Shown here: positions 16,010 to 23,807 of the stretch, piece after piece
Layout: each line of letters begins with the position of its first letter
How positions within the stretch are numbered: position 1 is the first letter of the stretch
DNA from: Microbacterium sp.
Lineage (GTDB): Bacteria; Actinomycetota; Actinomycetes; Actinomycetales; Microbacteriaceae
DNA length: 64,000 nt
Direction of reading: 5' to 3'
NCBI RefSeq assembly: GCF_031180975.1
Contig: NZ_JAPSLI010000006.1
Span: 124,001-188,000 of the forward strand
Notes under the pieces: model-generated
Seen by the model: only the letters and a program-made list of their open reading frames with translations
The model's database searches: none
What the model was told of the DNA's origin: nothing
Position numbers and translations under genes: made by a program

Positions 16010-16872
16010 CACCGCTCGACCTGCTCCTCGAGCCGCTCCAGTACGAGTTCATGGTGCGCGCGCTGGTCACCACCGTCATCGCGACGATCGTCTGCGCGGT
16101 GCTGTCGTGCTGGCTGGTGCTAATCGGCTGGTCGCTGATGGGCGACGCGGTCTCGCACGCCGTGCTGCCCGGCGTCGTGCTCGCGTACGTCATCGGGGCG
16201 CCGTTCGCGCTCGGAGCGCTGGTGTTCGGTTTCCTCGCCGTCGCGCTCATCGGCCTCATCCGCGGGACCAGCCGCGTGAAAGAGGACGCCGCGATCGGCA
16301 TCGTCTTCACCACCCTGTTCGCGCTGGGGCTCGTGCTGATCTCGGTGACGCCGAGCCAGACCGACCTGAACCACATCATCTTCGGCAACATCCTCGGCAT
16401 CTCGCAGGCCGACCTCGTGCAGATCGCGATACTCGCCGCCGCCGCGTTCGTGCTGCTGATCCTCAAGCGCCGCGACCTCACCCTGTACGCCTTCGACCCC
16501 GGCCACGCGTTCGCGATCGGGCTGTCGCCGCGGATGCTGGGCGCCCTGCTGCTCGGACTGCTCGCGCTCACCGCCGTGGTGGCACTGCAGGTGGTGGGGG
16601 TGATCCTCGTCGTGGCGATGCTCATCATCCCCGGCGCAACCGCGTACCTGCTCACCGACCGGTTCGGCACCATGCTGGCGATCGCGCCCGCCGTCGCCGT
16701 ACTGTCGTCGGTCGTCGGGATCTACCTCAGCTACTGGCTGGATGCCGCATCCGGCGGTCTCGTCGTGGTCGTGCAGGGCGCGGTGTTCGCCCTCGTCTAC
16801 CTGTTCAGCCCCCGGCAGGGCGTCGTCGGCAGACTGCTGGCCGGCCGTCGACCCGCCGAGGCTCGCGGGTAG
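16006..16872 (+). CDS. Manganese/iron-type ABC transporter permease (ABC-3 family)
   Basis: A 288-residue membrane protein with seven to nine hydrophobic segments and the ABC-3 family motif around LMGDAVSHAVLPGVVLAY near residue 45. IKEDAAIGIV-like sequence (VKEDAAIGIVFT) follows in the second loop. It forms the channel of the metal importer and is translationally coupled to the ATPase gene (ATGA). Confidence 0.92.
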   Translation: MTPLDLLLEPLQYEFMVRALVTTVIATIVCAVLSCWLVLIGWSLMGDAVSHAVLPGVVLAYVIGAPFALGALVFGFLAVALIGLIRGTSRVKEDAAIGIVFTTLFALGLVLISVTPSQTDLNHIIFGNILGISQADLVQIAILAAAAFVLLILKRRDLTLYAFDPGHAFAIGLSPRMLGALLLGLLALTAVVALQVVGVILVVAMLIIPGATAYLLTDRFGTMLAIAPAVAVLSSVVGIYLSYWLDAASGGLVVVVQGAVFALVYLFSPRQGVVGRLLAGRRPAEARG

Positions 16873-16875
16873 GCT
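16870..16875 (+). promoter_or_regulatory. -10 hexamer of a leaderless promoter (MntR-like gene)
   Basis: TAGGCT lies exactly 6 nt before the GTG start at 16882, inside the stop-codon region of the permease gene. It would give the regulator its own leaderless promoter besides readthrough from the transporter operon. Confidence 0.45.
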
Positions 16876-16881
16876 CGAGCC

Positions 16882-17514
16882 GTGCCATCCCCCGCGTTCG
16901 ACGACTACCTCAAGACGGTGTACGCGCACACCGAGTGGCAGGACGCGCCGATCACGCCGTCGCAGCTGGCGGGCGCCCTCGGCGTCGCCCCGTCGAGCGT
17001 CACCGAGATGGTGAAGAAGCTCGCCGCCGCCGGTCTCGTCTCGCACGTGCCGTACGGGGCGGTGCGGCTGACGGATGCCGGACGCCGCCGCGCCCTCGCG
17101 ATGGTGCGCCGCCACCGCCTGATCGAGACGTGGCTGGTGCGGGACTTCGGCTACGCGTGGGACGAGGTGCACGACGAGGCGGAGGTCCTCGAGCACACCA
17201 TCAGCGACCGGCTGCTGGAGGGCATCGACGAGCGGCTGGGCCGGCCGCGCTTCGACCCGCACGGCGACGCGATCCCCGACGCCCACGGTCGCGTCGAGCG
17301 CGAGCCGTTCGTGCTGCTCGCGGATGCCGCCCCCGGCCACACCGGGCGCGTGCTGCGCGTCAGCGACCGCGACCCCGGCCTGCTGCGGGCGCTGGAATCC
17401 GCGGGCGTCGACGTGGGACGGGAGGTGGCGGTGACGGCATCCGGCATCGTGCTCGACGGGGAAGCCGTCGATCTGCCCGCCGGCGCCGCCGAGGTCGTCT
17501 GGCTGAGTGCCTGA
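16882..17514 (+). CDS. DtxR/MntR-family metal-dependent transcriptional regulator
   Basis: A 210-residue regulator with an N-terminal winged helix (residues about 5-65; SQLAGALGVAPSSVTEMVKK is the recognition region), a dimerisation domain with metal ligands such as the E-x-L-E-H segment near residue 105, and a C-terminal FeoA/SH3-like domain. Family members repress metal uptake genes when loaded with Mn or Fe. It lies 9 bp after the metal transporter genes, and two palindromes before the operon fit its binding sites. GTG start. It is most likely the repressor of the adjacent importer. Confidence 0.88.
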   Translation: MPSPAFDDYLKTVYAHTEWQDAPITPSQLAGALGVAPSSVTEMVKKLAAAGLVSHVPYGAVRLTDAGRRRALAMVRRHRLIETWLVRDFGYAWDEVHDEAEVLEHTISDRLLEGIDERLGRPRFDPHGDAIPDAHGRVEREPFVLLADAAPGHTGRVLRVSDRDPGLLRALESAGVDVGREVAVTASGIVLDGEAVDLPAGAAEVVWLSA

Positions 17515-17528
17515 GTACCCGACGGCAA

Positions 17529-17534
17529 TAGGCT
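17529..17534 (+). promoter_or_regulatory. -10 hexamer of a leaderless promoter (NagD-like gene)
   Basis: TAGGCT sits exactly 6 nt before the ATG at 17541, and there is no Shine-Dalgarno sequence. Confidence 0.5.
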
Positions 17535-17540
17535 GGCCGC

Positions 17541-18329
17541 ATGGCTGATCGTTCCGAGATCGAATGCTGGCTGACCGACATGGACGGCGTGCTCGTGCAC
17601 GAGAACGACGCGATCCCCGGGGCGTCGGAGCTGCTCGCCGGCTGGGAACGGGCCGGTGTGCCGTACCTCGTGCTCACGAACAACTCGATCTTCACCGCGC
17701 GCGACCTGTCCGCGCGGCTGCGATCGAGCGGCCTGAACGTGCCTGAGGACCGGATCTGGACGTCGGCGCTCGCCACCGCCGACTTCCTCGCGCAGCAGCT
17801 CCCCGGCGGGTCGGCGTTCGTGATCGGCGAGGCCGGCATCCTCACCGCCCTGCACGAGGCCGGGTTCATCATGACCGAGACCCGGCCCGACTTCGTCGTC
17901 GTCGGTGAGACGCGCAACTACTCGTTCGAGGCGATCACGAAGGCCATCCGGCTGATCAACGACGGGGCGCGCTTCATCGTCACCAACCCGGATGCCACGG
18001 GTCCGAGCGCCGAGGGGCCGCTGCCGGCGACCGGCGCGATCGCCGCGCTGATCACCAAGGCGACCGGCAAGGAGCCGTACGTGGTCGGCAAGCCGAACCC
18101 GATGATGTTCCGCTCCGCCCTGAACAAGATCGGCGCGCACTCCGAGACGACCGGCATGATCGGCGACCGGATGGACACCGACATCGTCGCCGGCATCGAA
18201 GCCGGCCTGCACACGGTGCTGGTGATGACCGGGATCAGCGACCGGAACGAGATCGAGCGGTATCCGTTCCGCCCCGACGAGGTCGTGCAGTCGGTCGCCG
18301 ACCTGCTGCCGGACGTGCGGGAGGACTGA
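17541..18329 (+). CDS. HAD-IIA family phosphatase (NagD-like)
   Basis: A 262-residue haloacid dehalogenase-type hydrolase. Motif I is TDMDGVL (nucleophile Asp13 and Asp15), motif II TNNS, motif III Lys in VVGKPNP and motif IV GDRMDTDI. The NagD/p-nitrophenyl phosphatase subgroup dephosphorylates nucleotides or sugar phosphates in the cytoplasm; the substrate is not evident. One base separates its stop from the next gene, so the two are co-transcribed. Confidence 0.9.
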   Translation: MADRSEIECWLTDMDGVLVHENDAIPGASELLAGWERAGVPYLVLTNNSIFTARDLSARLRSSGLNVPEDRIWTSALATADFLAQQLPGGSAFVIGEAGILTALHEAGFIMTETRPDFVVVGETRNYSFEAITKAIRLINDGARFIVTNPDATGPSAEGPLPATGAIAALITKATGKEPYVVGKPNPMMFRSALNKIGAHSETTGMIGDRMDTDIVAGIEAGLHTVLVMTGISDRNEIERYPFRPDEVVQSVADLLPDVRED

Positions 18330-18330
18330 C

Positions 18331-18903
18331 ATGGGCGCCCTCGACGACGGCGAGCGGGTGGTGGCACCGGATGCCGCCAGCTGGCGCGCCTGGCTCGAGG
18401 CGAACCACGCGGTCTCGAAGGGTGCGTGGCTCGTACGGCCCCGTCCCGGCAACGACGATCCGCACGTCGAGTACGAGGACGCCATCCTGCAGGCACTCTG
18501 CTTCGGCTGGATCGACGGACCGGTGCGCACCTTCGACGAGCGCATCGCCGGTTTGTGGTTCGCGCCGCGTCGCCCGTCCAGCGGCTGGGCGGCGACGAAC
18601 AAGGCCAGGGTCGCCCGGCTCGAGGCGGCGGGACTGCTCGCACCGGCCGGCATCCGGGCGATCGAGACGGCCAAGGCGAACGGCACCTGGACGGTGCTGG
18701 ACGGCCCCGAGGCCGGGATCGAGCCCGACGACTTCGCGGCGGCGCTAGACGCCGTGCCGGCGGCCAGGGCGAACTGGGACGCCTTCCCGAAGTCGGTGAA
18801 GAAGCTCGGGCTCACCCAGATCGCGATGGCCAAGCGCGCCGAGACGCGCGCGGCGCGGATCGCGAAGATCGTGGCGGATGCCGCAGAAGGGAGACGCCCG
18901 TGA
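18331..18903 (+). CDS. YdeI/OmpD-associated family protein
   Basis: A 190-residue protein. FGWIDGPVR near residue 50 and LWFAPRRPSSGWAATNKAR near 75 are the hallmarks of the YdeI/OmpD-associated family; the C-terminal part is rich in Ala and Lys (KSVKKLGLTQIAMAKRAETR). Members have been linked to stress or antimicrobial peptide tolerance in other bacteria, but the biochemical role is unknown. Stop overlaps the start of the small membrane protein gene (GTGA). Confidence 0.8.
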   Translation: MGALDDGERVVAPDAASWRAWLEANHAVSKGAWLVRPRPGNDDPHVEYEDAILQALCFGWIDGPVRTFDERIAGLWFAPRRPSSGWAATNKARVARLEAAGLLAPAGIRAIETAKANGTWTVLDGPEAGIEPDDFAAALDAVPAARANWDAFPKSVKKLGLTQIAMAKRAETRAARIAKIVADAAEGRRP

Positions 18904-19049
18904 ATCAGAGCGACCTGCTGTTCCTGGTGCTCATCGGCATCGGGCTGGCCTCGCTGACCCTGTTCGCCATCCAGCTGCTGAAGCGTCCCCGGCGCGACGA
19001 CCGCGGCGAGTGGTACGAGGGCCCCTGGGACGACGACGACAAGCGCTGA
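18900..19049 (+). CDS. Small single-pass membrane protein, 49 residues
   Basis: A short gene starting at GTG 18900, overlapping the preceding stop by 4 bp. The peptide begins MNQSDLLFLV, has one hydrophobic helix over about residues 5-26, then a basic patch LKRPRRDDR, a conserved-looking GEWYEGPW and an acidic tail ending DDDDKR. This layout (helix, positive inside, acidic tail) is typical of small inner-membrane proteins with a cytoplasmic C-terminus. The function is unknown. The coupled start and the normal codon usage support it as real. Confidence 0.6.
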   Translation: MNQSDLLFLVLIGIGLASLTLFAIQLLKRPRRDDRGEWYEGPWDDDDKR

Positions 19050-19064
19050 CCGCTCGCCGGGGGA

Positions 19065-19967
19065 TCAGCGCAGGATGAAGGCGGCGGCGCCGATGAGCGG
19101 GCCCTCGTCGCCGAGCTGCGAGCGCACGACGCGGGTGCGCTGCGAGTACTCGTGCACCGCGGATGCCGTCAGGGCCCGCTGCACGAGCTCGATGTAGTCG
19201 TCGGAGACGCGGGAGAAGCCCCCGCCGATGGCGACGATGTCGAGGTCGATGAGCGTCGCCGCGTCGGCGAGCGCCTCGCCGACGGCGCGCGCCGAGCGCT
19301 CGATCGCCTGGCGGGCGACGGTGACGCCGGCGGCGGCATCCCGCGCGAGATCCTCACCGGTCCGACCCGGCCAGCCGTGCTGCTGCGCCCACGCGACGCT
19401 CGCCGGGCCCGAGGCGATCTCCTCCAGCGGCAGCCCACCCTCGCGCCGCATGTGGCCGAGATGGCCGGCGTTGCCTGTTGCGCCGGAGGCGTAGTGCCCG
19501 TCGAGCACGAACCCGCCCCCGACCCCGGTCGAGACGACGATCGACAGCGACGCGGCCGCGCCGACGGTGGCACCCAGCCACGACTCGGCGAGCGCGAGCG
19601 CGCCGCCGTCGTGGCCGAAGACGGTGGGCAGCTCGCGGCCCAGAGCGGATGCCGCGGCATCCCGCACCGCTGCGGCGAGCGGGTACCCCATGGCCTTGGG
19701 CATGTTGTACGGGTTGATGGCGCCGCCGGCGCGGTCGATCGGCCCGGCACTGCCCACACCCGCCCCGACCAGCTCGGCGCCGGCGGGCAGCGCGGCCAGT
19801 GCGTGCGCGACGACGTCGCGGATCGCGGCGTCGAGCGCGGCGGGATCGGCGTCGCGCCCTGTGGCACGGCGCATCCGGCTGCCTGCGACGAGGGCTCCGG
19901 ACTCCGACACCAGCGCCGCCTCGAGCTTCGTGCCGCCGACGTCGACGGCGAGGGCGTGGCGGGTCAC
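19065..19967 (-). CDS. ROK-family sugar kinase / N-acetylglucosamine- or glucokinase-like
   Basis: A 300-residue ASKHA-fold kinase without a DNA-binding domain. The phosphate-1 motif is AVDVGGTKLE and VVSTGVGGGFVLDG is the second glycine-rich motif. The usual ROK zinc motif (C-x-C-G-x-x-G-C) after the GH motif is missing; the sequence there is GHLGHMRREGGLPLEEIASG. The GTG start at 19965-19967 overlaps the pyrE stop by 4 bp. The substrate may be glucose, N-acetylmannosamine or another hexose; absence of the zinc site makes assignment uncertain. Confidence 0.8.
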   Translation of the reverse strand: MTRHALAVDVGGTKLEAALVSESGALVAGSRMRRATGRDADPAALDAAIRDVVAHALAALPAGAELVGAGVGSAGPIDRAGGAINPYNMPKAMGYPLAAAVRDAAASALGRELPTVFGHDGGALALAESWLGATVGAAASLSIVVSTGVGGGFVLDGHYASGATGNAGHLGHMRREGGLPLEEIASGPASVAWAQQHGWPGRTGEDLARDAAAGVTVARQAIERSARAVGEALADAATLIDLDIVAIGGGFSRVSDDYIELVQRALTASAVHEYSQRTRVVRSQLGDEGPLIGAAAFILR

Positions 19968-20524
19968 TGGGCGTCGAGTCCGAGGTCGTCGAGGTCGAAC
20001 GCCGCCAGCCACTGCAGCCCCTCGGCCTCGATGGCGGCCTGTGCCCCGGTCTTGCGGTCGACGATCACGGCGACGGCGACGACCTCGGCGCCGTCGCGGC
20101 GCAGGGCCTCGACGGCCTTCAGCGCGGACTGGCCGGTGGTGGAGGTGTCCTCGAGCACGACGACGCGCTTGCCTGCGACGTCGGCGCCCTCGATCTGGCG
20201 GCCGCGGCCGTGGTCCTTGGGCTCCTTGCGCACGACGAACGCGTCCAGCGGGCGGTCGGCGGCGACCGAGGCGTGCATGACGGAGTTCGCGATCGGGTCG
20301 GCGCCGAGCGTGAGCCCGCCGACGGCCACGACGTCGAGGTCCTTGATCAGGTCGAGCATCACGCGCCCGATGGCGGGGGCGGCCCTGTGGTCGAGGGTGA
20401 GCTTGCGCATGTCGACGTAGTACGTCGCCTTCTTGCCGCTGGAGAGCGTGAAGTCACCGTGGAACACCGCCTCGTCCTTGATCAGGTCGAGCAGCGTCTG
20501 GCGGTCTGAGGCGAGGTCGGTCAC
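19964..20524 (-). CDS. pyrE: Orotate phosphoribosyltransferase
   Basis: A 186-residue type I phosphoribosyltransferase. The PRPP-binding motif VVVLEDTSTTGQSALKAV (usually V-E-D-V-x-T-T-G) and the flexible-loop region VRKEPKDHGRGRQIEG, also typical of OPRTases, are present, as is FTLSSGKKATYYVDMR near residue 25. The enzyme makes orotidine 5'-phosphate from orotate and PRPP in pyrimidine synthesis. The start is a GTG at 20524 with TACACT 7 nt upstream and no ribosome binding site, so the mRNA is probably leaderless. The ROK kinase follows in the same transcript. Confidence 0.92.
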   Translation of the reverse strand: MTDLASDRQTLLDLIKDEAVFHGDFTLSSGKKATYYVDMRKLTLDHRAAPAIGRVMLDLIKDLDVVAVGGLTLGADPIANSVMHASVAADRPLDAFVVRKEPKDHGRGRQIEGADVAGKRVVVLEDTSTTGQSALKAVEALRRDGAEVVAVAVIVDRKTGAQAAIEAEGLQWLAAFDLDDLGLDAQ

Positions 20525-20531
20525 GGCAACC

Positions 20532-20537
20532 AGTGTA
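20532..20537 (-). promoter_or_regulatory. -10 hexamer of a leaderless promoter (pyrE)
   Basis: On the minus strand the hexamer is TACACT, 7 nt before the GTG start at 20524. Confidence 0.45.
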
Positions 20538-20564
20538 TTGCGAGCGGAATGTCGGCCGCGTGCC

Positions 20565-20651
20565 GTTCACAACTCAGGAACGGCGGGGCGGTCGAGGTCG
20601 TTTCGCAGCGGTTCCGGGTCGGTTCCGGCCCGGGTCTCCTGAGTTGTGAAC
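20565..20651. repeat. 87-bp element with perfect 15-bp terminal inverted repeats
   Basis: GTTCACAACTCAGGA at 20565-20579 is repeated in inverted orientation at 20637-20651 (TCCTGAGTTGTGAAC). The 57 bp between are GC-rich. The element sits between the divergent pyrE and PEBP-like genes, upstream of both. It could be a small non-autonomous repeat (REP or MITE-like) or a cruciform-forming element. No coding capacity. Confidence 0.6.
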
Positions 20652-20713
20652 ACCGGGCGCGGCGGGGCTGGCACTGTCGGAGTCGCTGACCTAGCGTGGA
20701 GCGTGGAGGTCTC

Positions 20714-21250
20714 ATGTTCTCTTACGATCCGTACGCCGCCCTGGCCGAGCTCCGTCCCGTGCCGGCGCTGCAGCTGACCAGCCCCGATTTCGAGGACGGA
20801 CAGCCGCTCCCCGGCTTCGCCTGGTCGTCCGACCGTGCCGGGGAAGACCGCCACCCCGCACTGGAGTGGTCCGCGCCTCCGGCCGGCACGAAGAGCCTGG
20901 CGATCTCGTGCTTCGATCCGGATGCGCCGACCGGCTCCGGCTATTGGCACTGGGCGGCGTTCAACCTGCCCCCAGACCTGCGCTCCCTGCCGGCCGGGGA
21001 CGGGACTGCGAAGAGCCTGCCCGCCGGCTCGGTGGTGCTGCCCAACGAGGCGCGTCTGGAGCGCTTCATCGGCGCGGCGCCGCCCGCCGGCACGGGCGTT
21101 CACCGCTACTTCTTCGTGATCGACGCGCTCGATGTAGACCGGCTGGAGCTGGAGATCGGCTCCACTCCAGCCGTGCTCGGGTTCAACCGCCACTTCCACA
21201 CGCTTGCGCGCGGCGTGCTGGTGGGCACGGCGGACCCCGCCGAACGCTGA
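20714..21250 (+). CDS. PEBP / YbhB-YbcL (Raf kinase inhibitor-like) family protein
   Basis: A 178-residue phosphatidylethanolamine-binding-protein fold. The family motifs S-x-x-F-x-x-x-x-P-L-P (TSPDFEDGQPLPGFAW), DPDAPTGSGYWHWAAFNLP and the HRYFFVIDALD segment near residue 130 are present. Bacterial members bind small anionic ligands and have no settled role. I place the start at ATG 20714 with GGAGG 4 nt upstream; a promoter-like TAGCGT lies at 20692-20697. Cytoplasmic, no signal peptide. Confidence 0.87.
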   Translation: MFSYDPYAALAELRPVPALQLTSPDFEDGQPLPGFAWSSDRAGEDRHPALEWSAPPAGTKSLAISCFDPDAPTGSGYWHWAAFNLPPDLRSLPAGDGTAKSLPAGSVVLPNEARLERFIGAAPPAGTGVHRYFFVIDALDVDRLELEIGSTPAVLGFNRHFHTLARGVLVGTADPAER

Positions 21251-21293
21251 GCACGAGGGTCGAGCGCGGAGCGGGAGGGTCGCCGCCCCGCTC

Positions 21294-21299
21294 TAGGCT
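21294..21299 (+). promoter_or_regulatory. -10 hexamer of a leaderless promoter (xth)
   Basis: TAGGCT exactly 6 nt before the ATG at 21306; no Shine-Dalgarno. Confidence 0.5.
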
Positions 21300-21305
21300 G
21301 GTTCC

Positions 21306-22151
21306 ATGCGTCTGGCCACCTGGAACATCAACTCGATCCGCACGCGCGTCGCCCGCGCGGTCGACTTCGCGGTCCGCGAGGACATCGACGTGCTGGCTCT
21401 GCAGGAGATCAAGTGCAAGCCGGAGCAGTTCCCGTACGCGCCGTTCGAGGACGCCGGGTACCACGTCGAGGCGCACGGCTTCAACCAGTGGAACGGTGTC
21501 GCGATCGCGAGCCGACTGCCGATCACCGACGTGCGCACCTCGTTCGCCGGCCAGCCCGGATTCGCGAAGGGGCATGAGGGGCCCGATGCCCCCATCGAGG
21601 CGCGCGCCCTGGGTGTGATGGTCGACGGCGTGCGGGTGTGGAGCCTGTACGTGCCGAACGGCCGGTCGCTGGGCGACCCGCACTACCACTACAAGCTGCA
21701 CTGGCTCGAGGCGCTGCGCATGGCGACCGCCGAGGAGCTGTCGGCGAACCCGGATCTGCCGCTGGCGCTGGTGGGCGACTTCAACATCATCCCGTTCGAC
21801 AAGGACAACGGCGACCCGGCGATCGTGCCCGGCTTCTCGACGCACGTGTCACAGCCGGAGCGCGACGCGTTCTTCGCGCTCGAGTCCGCCGGCGTCACCG
21901 ACGTCGTGCGCCCGCTCATCCCCGAGGGGTACACCTACTGGGATTACCAGCGCCTGAAGTTCCCCCGCAACGAGGGAATCCGCATCGACTTCGTGCTGGG
22001 TTCGCGCACCTTCGCGGATGCCGTCACCGGCGCGACCATCCACCGCAACGAACGCAAGGGCGAGCAGCCCAGCGACCACGTGCCGGTCGTGGTCGACCTC
22101 GACCTCGGCGCGAGCGCTGTCGACGACGATCTGCCGATGATCTTCGCGTGA
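21306..22151 (+). CDS. xth: Exodeoxyribonuclease III (AP endonuclease)
   Basis: A 281-residue endonuclease/exonuclease/phosphatase-fold enzyme. LATWNINSIR, LQEIKC with the metal-binding Glu, YVPNGR, GDFNIIP and PSDHVPVVVDL with the catalytic His are all present. It cleaves DNA at abasic sites and removes 3' blocking groups in base excision repair. Length is normal (268 in E. coli). The stop overlaps the next gene start (GTGA), so the Cof-type phosphatase is co-translated. Confidence 0.92.
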   Translation: MRLATWNINSIRTRVARAVDFAVREDIDVLALQEIKCKPEQFPYAPFEDAGYHVEAHGFNQWNGVAIASRLPITDVRTSFAGQPGFAKGHEGPDAPIEARALGVMVDGVRVWSLYVPNGRSLGDPHYHYKLHWLEALRMATAEELSANPDLPLALVGDFNIIPFDKDNGDPAIVPGFSTHVSQPERDAFFALESAGVTDVVRPLIPEGYTYWDYQRLKFPRNEGIRIDFVLGSRTFADAVTGATIHRNERKGEQPSDHVPVVVDLDLGASAVDDDLPMIFA

Positions 22152-22969
22152 CGGCATCCGGCATCCGCCTCATCGCTACCGATCTCGACGGCACCCTGCT
22201 GGGTTCGGACGGGCGGGTCAGCGCGCGCACGCGGCGTGCGCTGGACGCCGCGAGGGATGCCGGGATCGCGACGATCCCGGTGACGGCGCGGCAGCCGATC
22301 GGCCTGCGCCCGATCGCCGAGGAGGCGGGCTTCGACGGCTGGGCGCTGTGCGGCAACGGTGCGTACGGCGTGCATCTCACCACCGGCGAGCACCTGTTCG
22401 CGCAGGAGATCCCCGCCGAGGTGCAGCGCCAGCTCGCCGAGGCGCTGCGGGCGGTGGTGCCGGACCTGCTGTTCGCGAGCGTGCGCGATGCCGGTGAGGG
22501 CTTCGTCGCGCAGGACGGCTACGCCGCCCTGGCGAAGCTCGCCGACCACAAGCGCGACCCCGCGACGATGGGCGCGGTGACACTCGACGACGTGCTGGCG
22601 GCTCCGAGCCTGAAGCTGGTGATCCGGCATCCCACCCGGCCGATCGAGGAGGTGTTCGACGCACTCCGCTCGCTGGGTCTGACCGGCTTCGAGACCACGA
22701 TGTCTGGTGCGCCGTTCGTCGAGGTGATGGCGCAGGGCGTGAGCAAGGCGACCGGGTTGGCGCAGGTGTGCGAGCGCCTCGGCATCGACCGCTCCGAGGT
22801 GCTCGCCTTCGGAGACGCGCTCAACGACCTCGAAATGCTCGAGTGGGCCGGCCACGGCGTCGCCGTCGCCAACGCGATCGACGAGGTGCGGGATGCCGCC
22901 GACGAGGTCACCGCCTCGAACGACGACGACGGTGTCGCGATCGTGATCGAGCGGATGCTGCGCGGCTAA
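22148..22969 (+). CDS. Cof-type HAD-IIB phosphatase
   Basis: A 273-residue HAD hydrolase with a C2B cap. Motif I TDLDGTLLG, motif II ITRPVTAR-like (IPVTARQP), motif III Lys in VSKATGL and motif IV GDALNDLEML are intact. Cof-like enzymes dephosphorylate sugar phosphates, nucleotides or pyridoxal phosphate. The GTG start at 22148 overlaps the xth stop; its stop overlaps the convergent orphan gene by 4 bp. Confidence 0.9.
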   Translation: MTASGIRLIATDLDGTLLGSDGRVSARTRRALDAARDAGIATIPVTARQPIGLRPIAEEAGFDGWALCGNGAYGVHLTTGEHLFAQEIPAEVQRQLAEALRAVVPDLLFASVRDAGEGFVAQDGYAALAKLADHKRDPATMGAVTLDDVLAAPSLKLVIRHPTRPIEEVFDALRSLGLTGFETTMSGAPFVEVMAQGVSKATGLAQVCERLGIDRSEVLAFGDALNDLEMLEWAGHGVAVANAIDEVRDAADEVTASNDDDGVAIVIERMLRG

Positions 22970-23697
22970 CCGATCGTCCCCCGGTGAATCAGCCACGAGA
23001 TTGTTGTCGCGACAATGTCACTGAGAGTTTGGCCCCAGTCACCCGATACCCAGAGTTGCTCGTGACCTACGACGGCACGAGCCATCATCTGCGCGTCACG
23101 TATGCAGGCCGAGCGCGCATCCCTCTTGCCCGACTTCCAGCTGTGGTACACCTCCGCCATCCACATGCGGAGGGCCATGTCTGGCGATGGTACGTCCACT
23201 GTCCAGTCCACTGTGCTCGCACAGTACTTCAGGACCCGAAAGGCAGCCCGATCATCAGTCTTCTCATGAGAGAGCCCTTCCAGCTGCGCCCGGAGATCTG
23301 CTGCGAGGAGCCCCGGGTCAGCCATGGCTCGCATCATTGGCGTGCCGGCCGCAAGACGGATCGTCTCACGTTCAGTCGCTGAAACGCCATCTCCGAGGGG
23401 CGGCACGGTCAGGAGCGACCCCTCGTGGGGCCCGCTGATTACATGGATATAGTCCTGACCGAAAAACGCTTCGGCTAGTGCGTCCGCCTCACGGCCCTCC
23501 GTCTGGTTGACAAGCTCAGCCCGAGTGTCGAGTGCTAAGTCACGCGGCACGATATTCCGTTCGACGCTGAGTACATACCGATGGGGAGTCCAACACGCGA
23601 ATTCCGCAAACTCGTCAGGTTCAACGTCTTCGTAATCCAGCGCCAAAACACTGCCAGCGAACTCGCCCCCCTTCACATTTCCAATAGTCGCCCACAT
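22966..23697 (-). CDS. Hypothetical protein, 243 residues, at the end of the toxin island
   Basis: I do not recognise this family. The protein starts MWATIGNVKGG, is soluble and acidic in its N-terminal half, contains YIHVISGPHEGSLLTVPPLG in the middle, and ends with Trp-rich HEQLWVSGDWGQTL. AGGGA lies 6 nt before the ATG at 23697. Its base composition is visibly less GC-rich than that of the phosphatase gene it meets tail to tail. It lies beyond the IS remnant from the Rhs gene and could be a further immunity or cargo gene of that island; this is inference from position only. Confidence 0.65.
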   Translation of the reverse strand: MWATIGNVKGGEFAGSVLALDYEDVEPDEFAEFACWTPHRYVLSVERNIVPRDLALDTRAELVNQTEGREADALAEAFFGQDYIHVISGPHEGSLLTVPPLGDGVSATERETIRLAAGTPMMRAMADPGLLAADLRAQLEGLSHEKTDDRAAFRVLKYCASTVDWTVDVPSPDMALRMWMAEVYHSWKSGKRDARSACIRDAQMMARAVVGHEQLWVSGDWGQTLSDIVATTISWLIHRGTIG

Positions 23698-23807
23698 ATC
23701 CGTCCCTAATGTTCGATGTGAAGACCCCGGCCTGCGCCGCGATGACCGATGACCGAATACCTCCGATGAGTGTAGGTGTGGTAGTTCCAGCCACTCCGAG
23801 TGTAAGC

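Noticed and set aside
19030..19049. DDDDK at the end of the small membrane protein as an enterokinase-like processing site
   Set aside because: Acidic tails are common in small membrane proteins and no matching protease is expected in this organism.
20696..20713. GTG start six codons upstream for the PEBP-like gene
   Set aside because: It would overlap the TAGCGT promoter hexamer; ATG 20714 has GGAGG upstream.
23738..23754. GATGACC-type tandem repeat near the IS end
   Set aside because: Only two short copies; too little to call a target-site duplication or repeat array.
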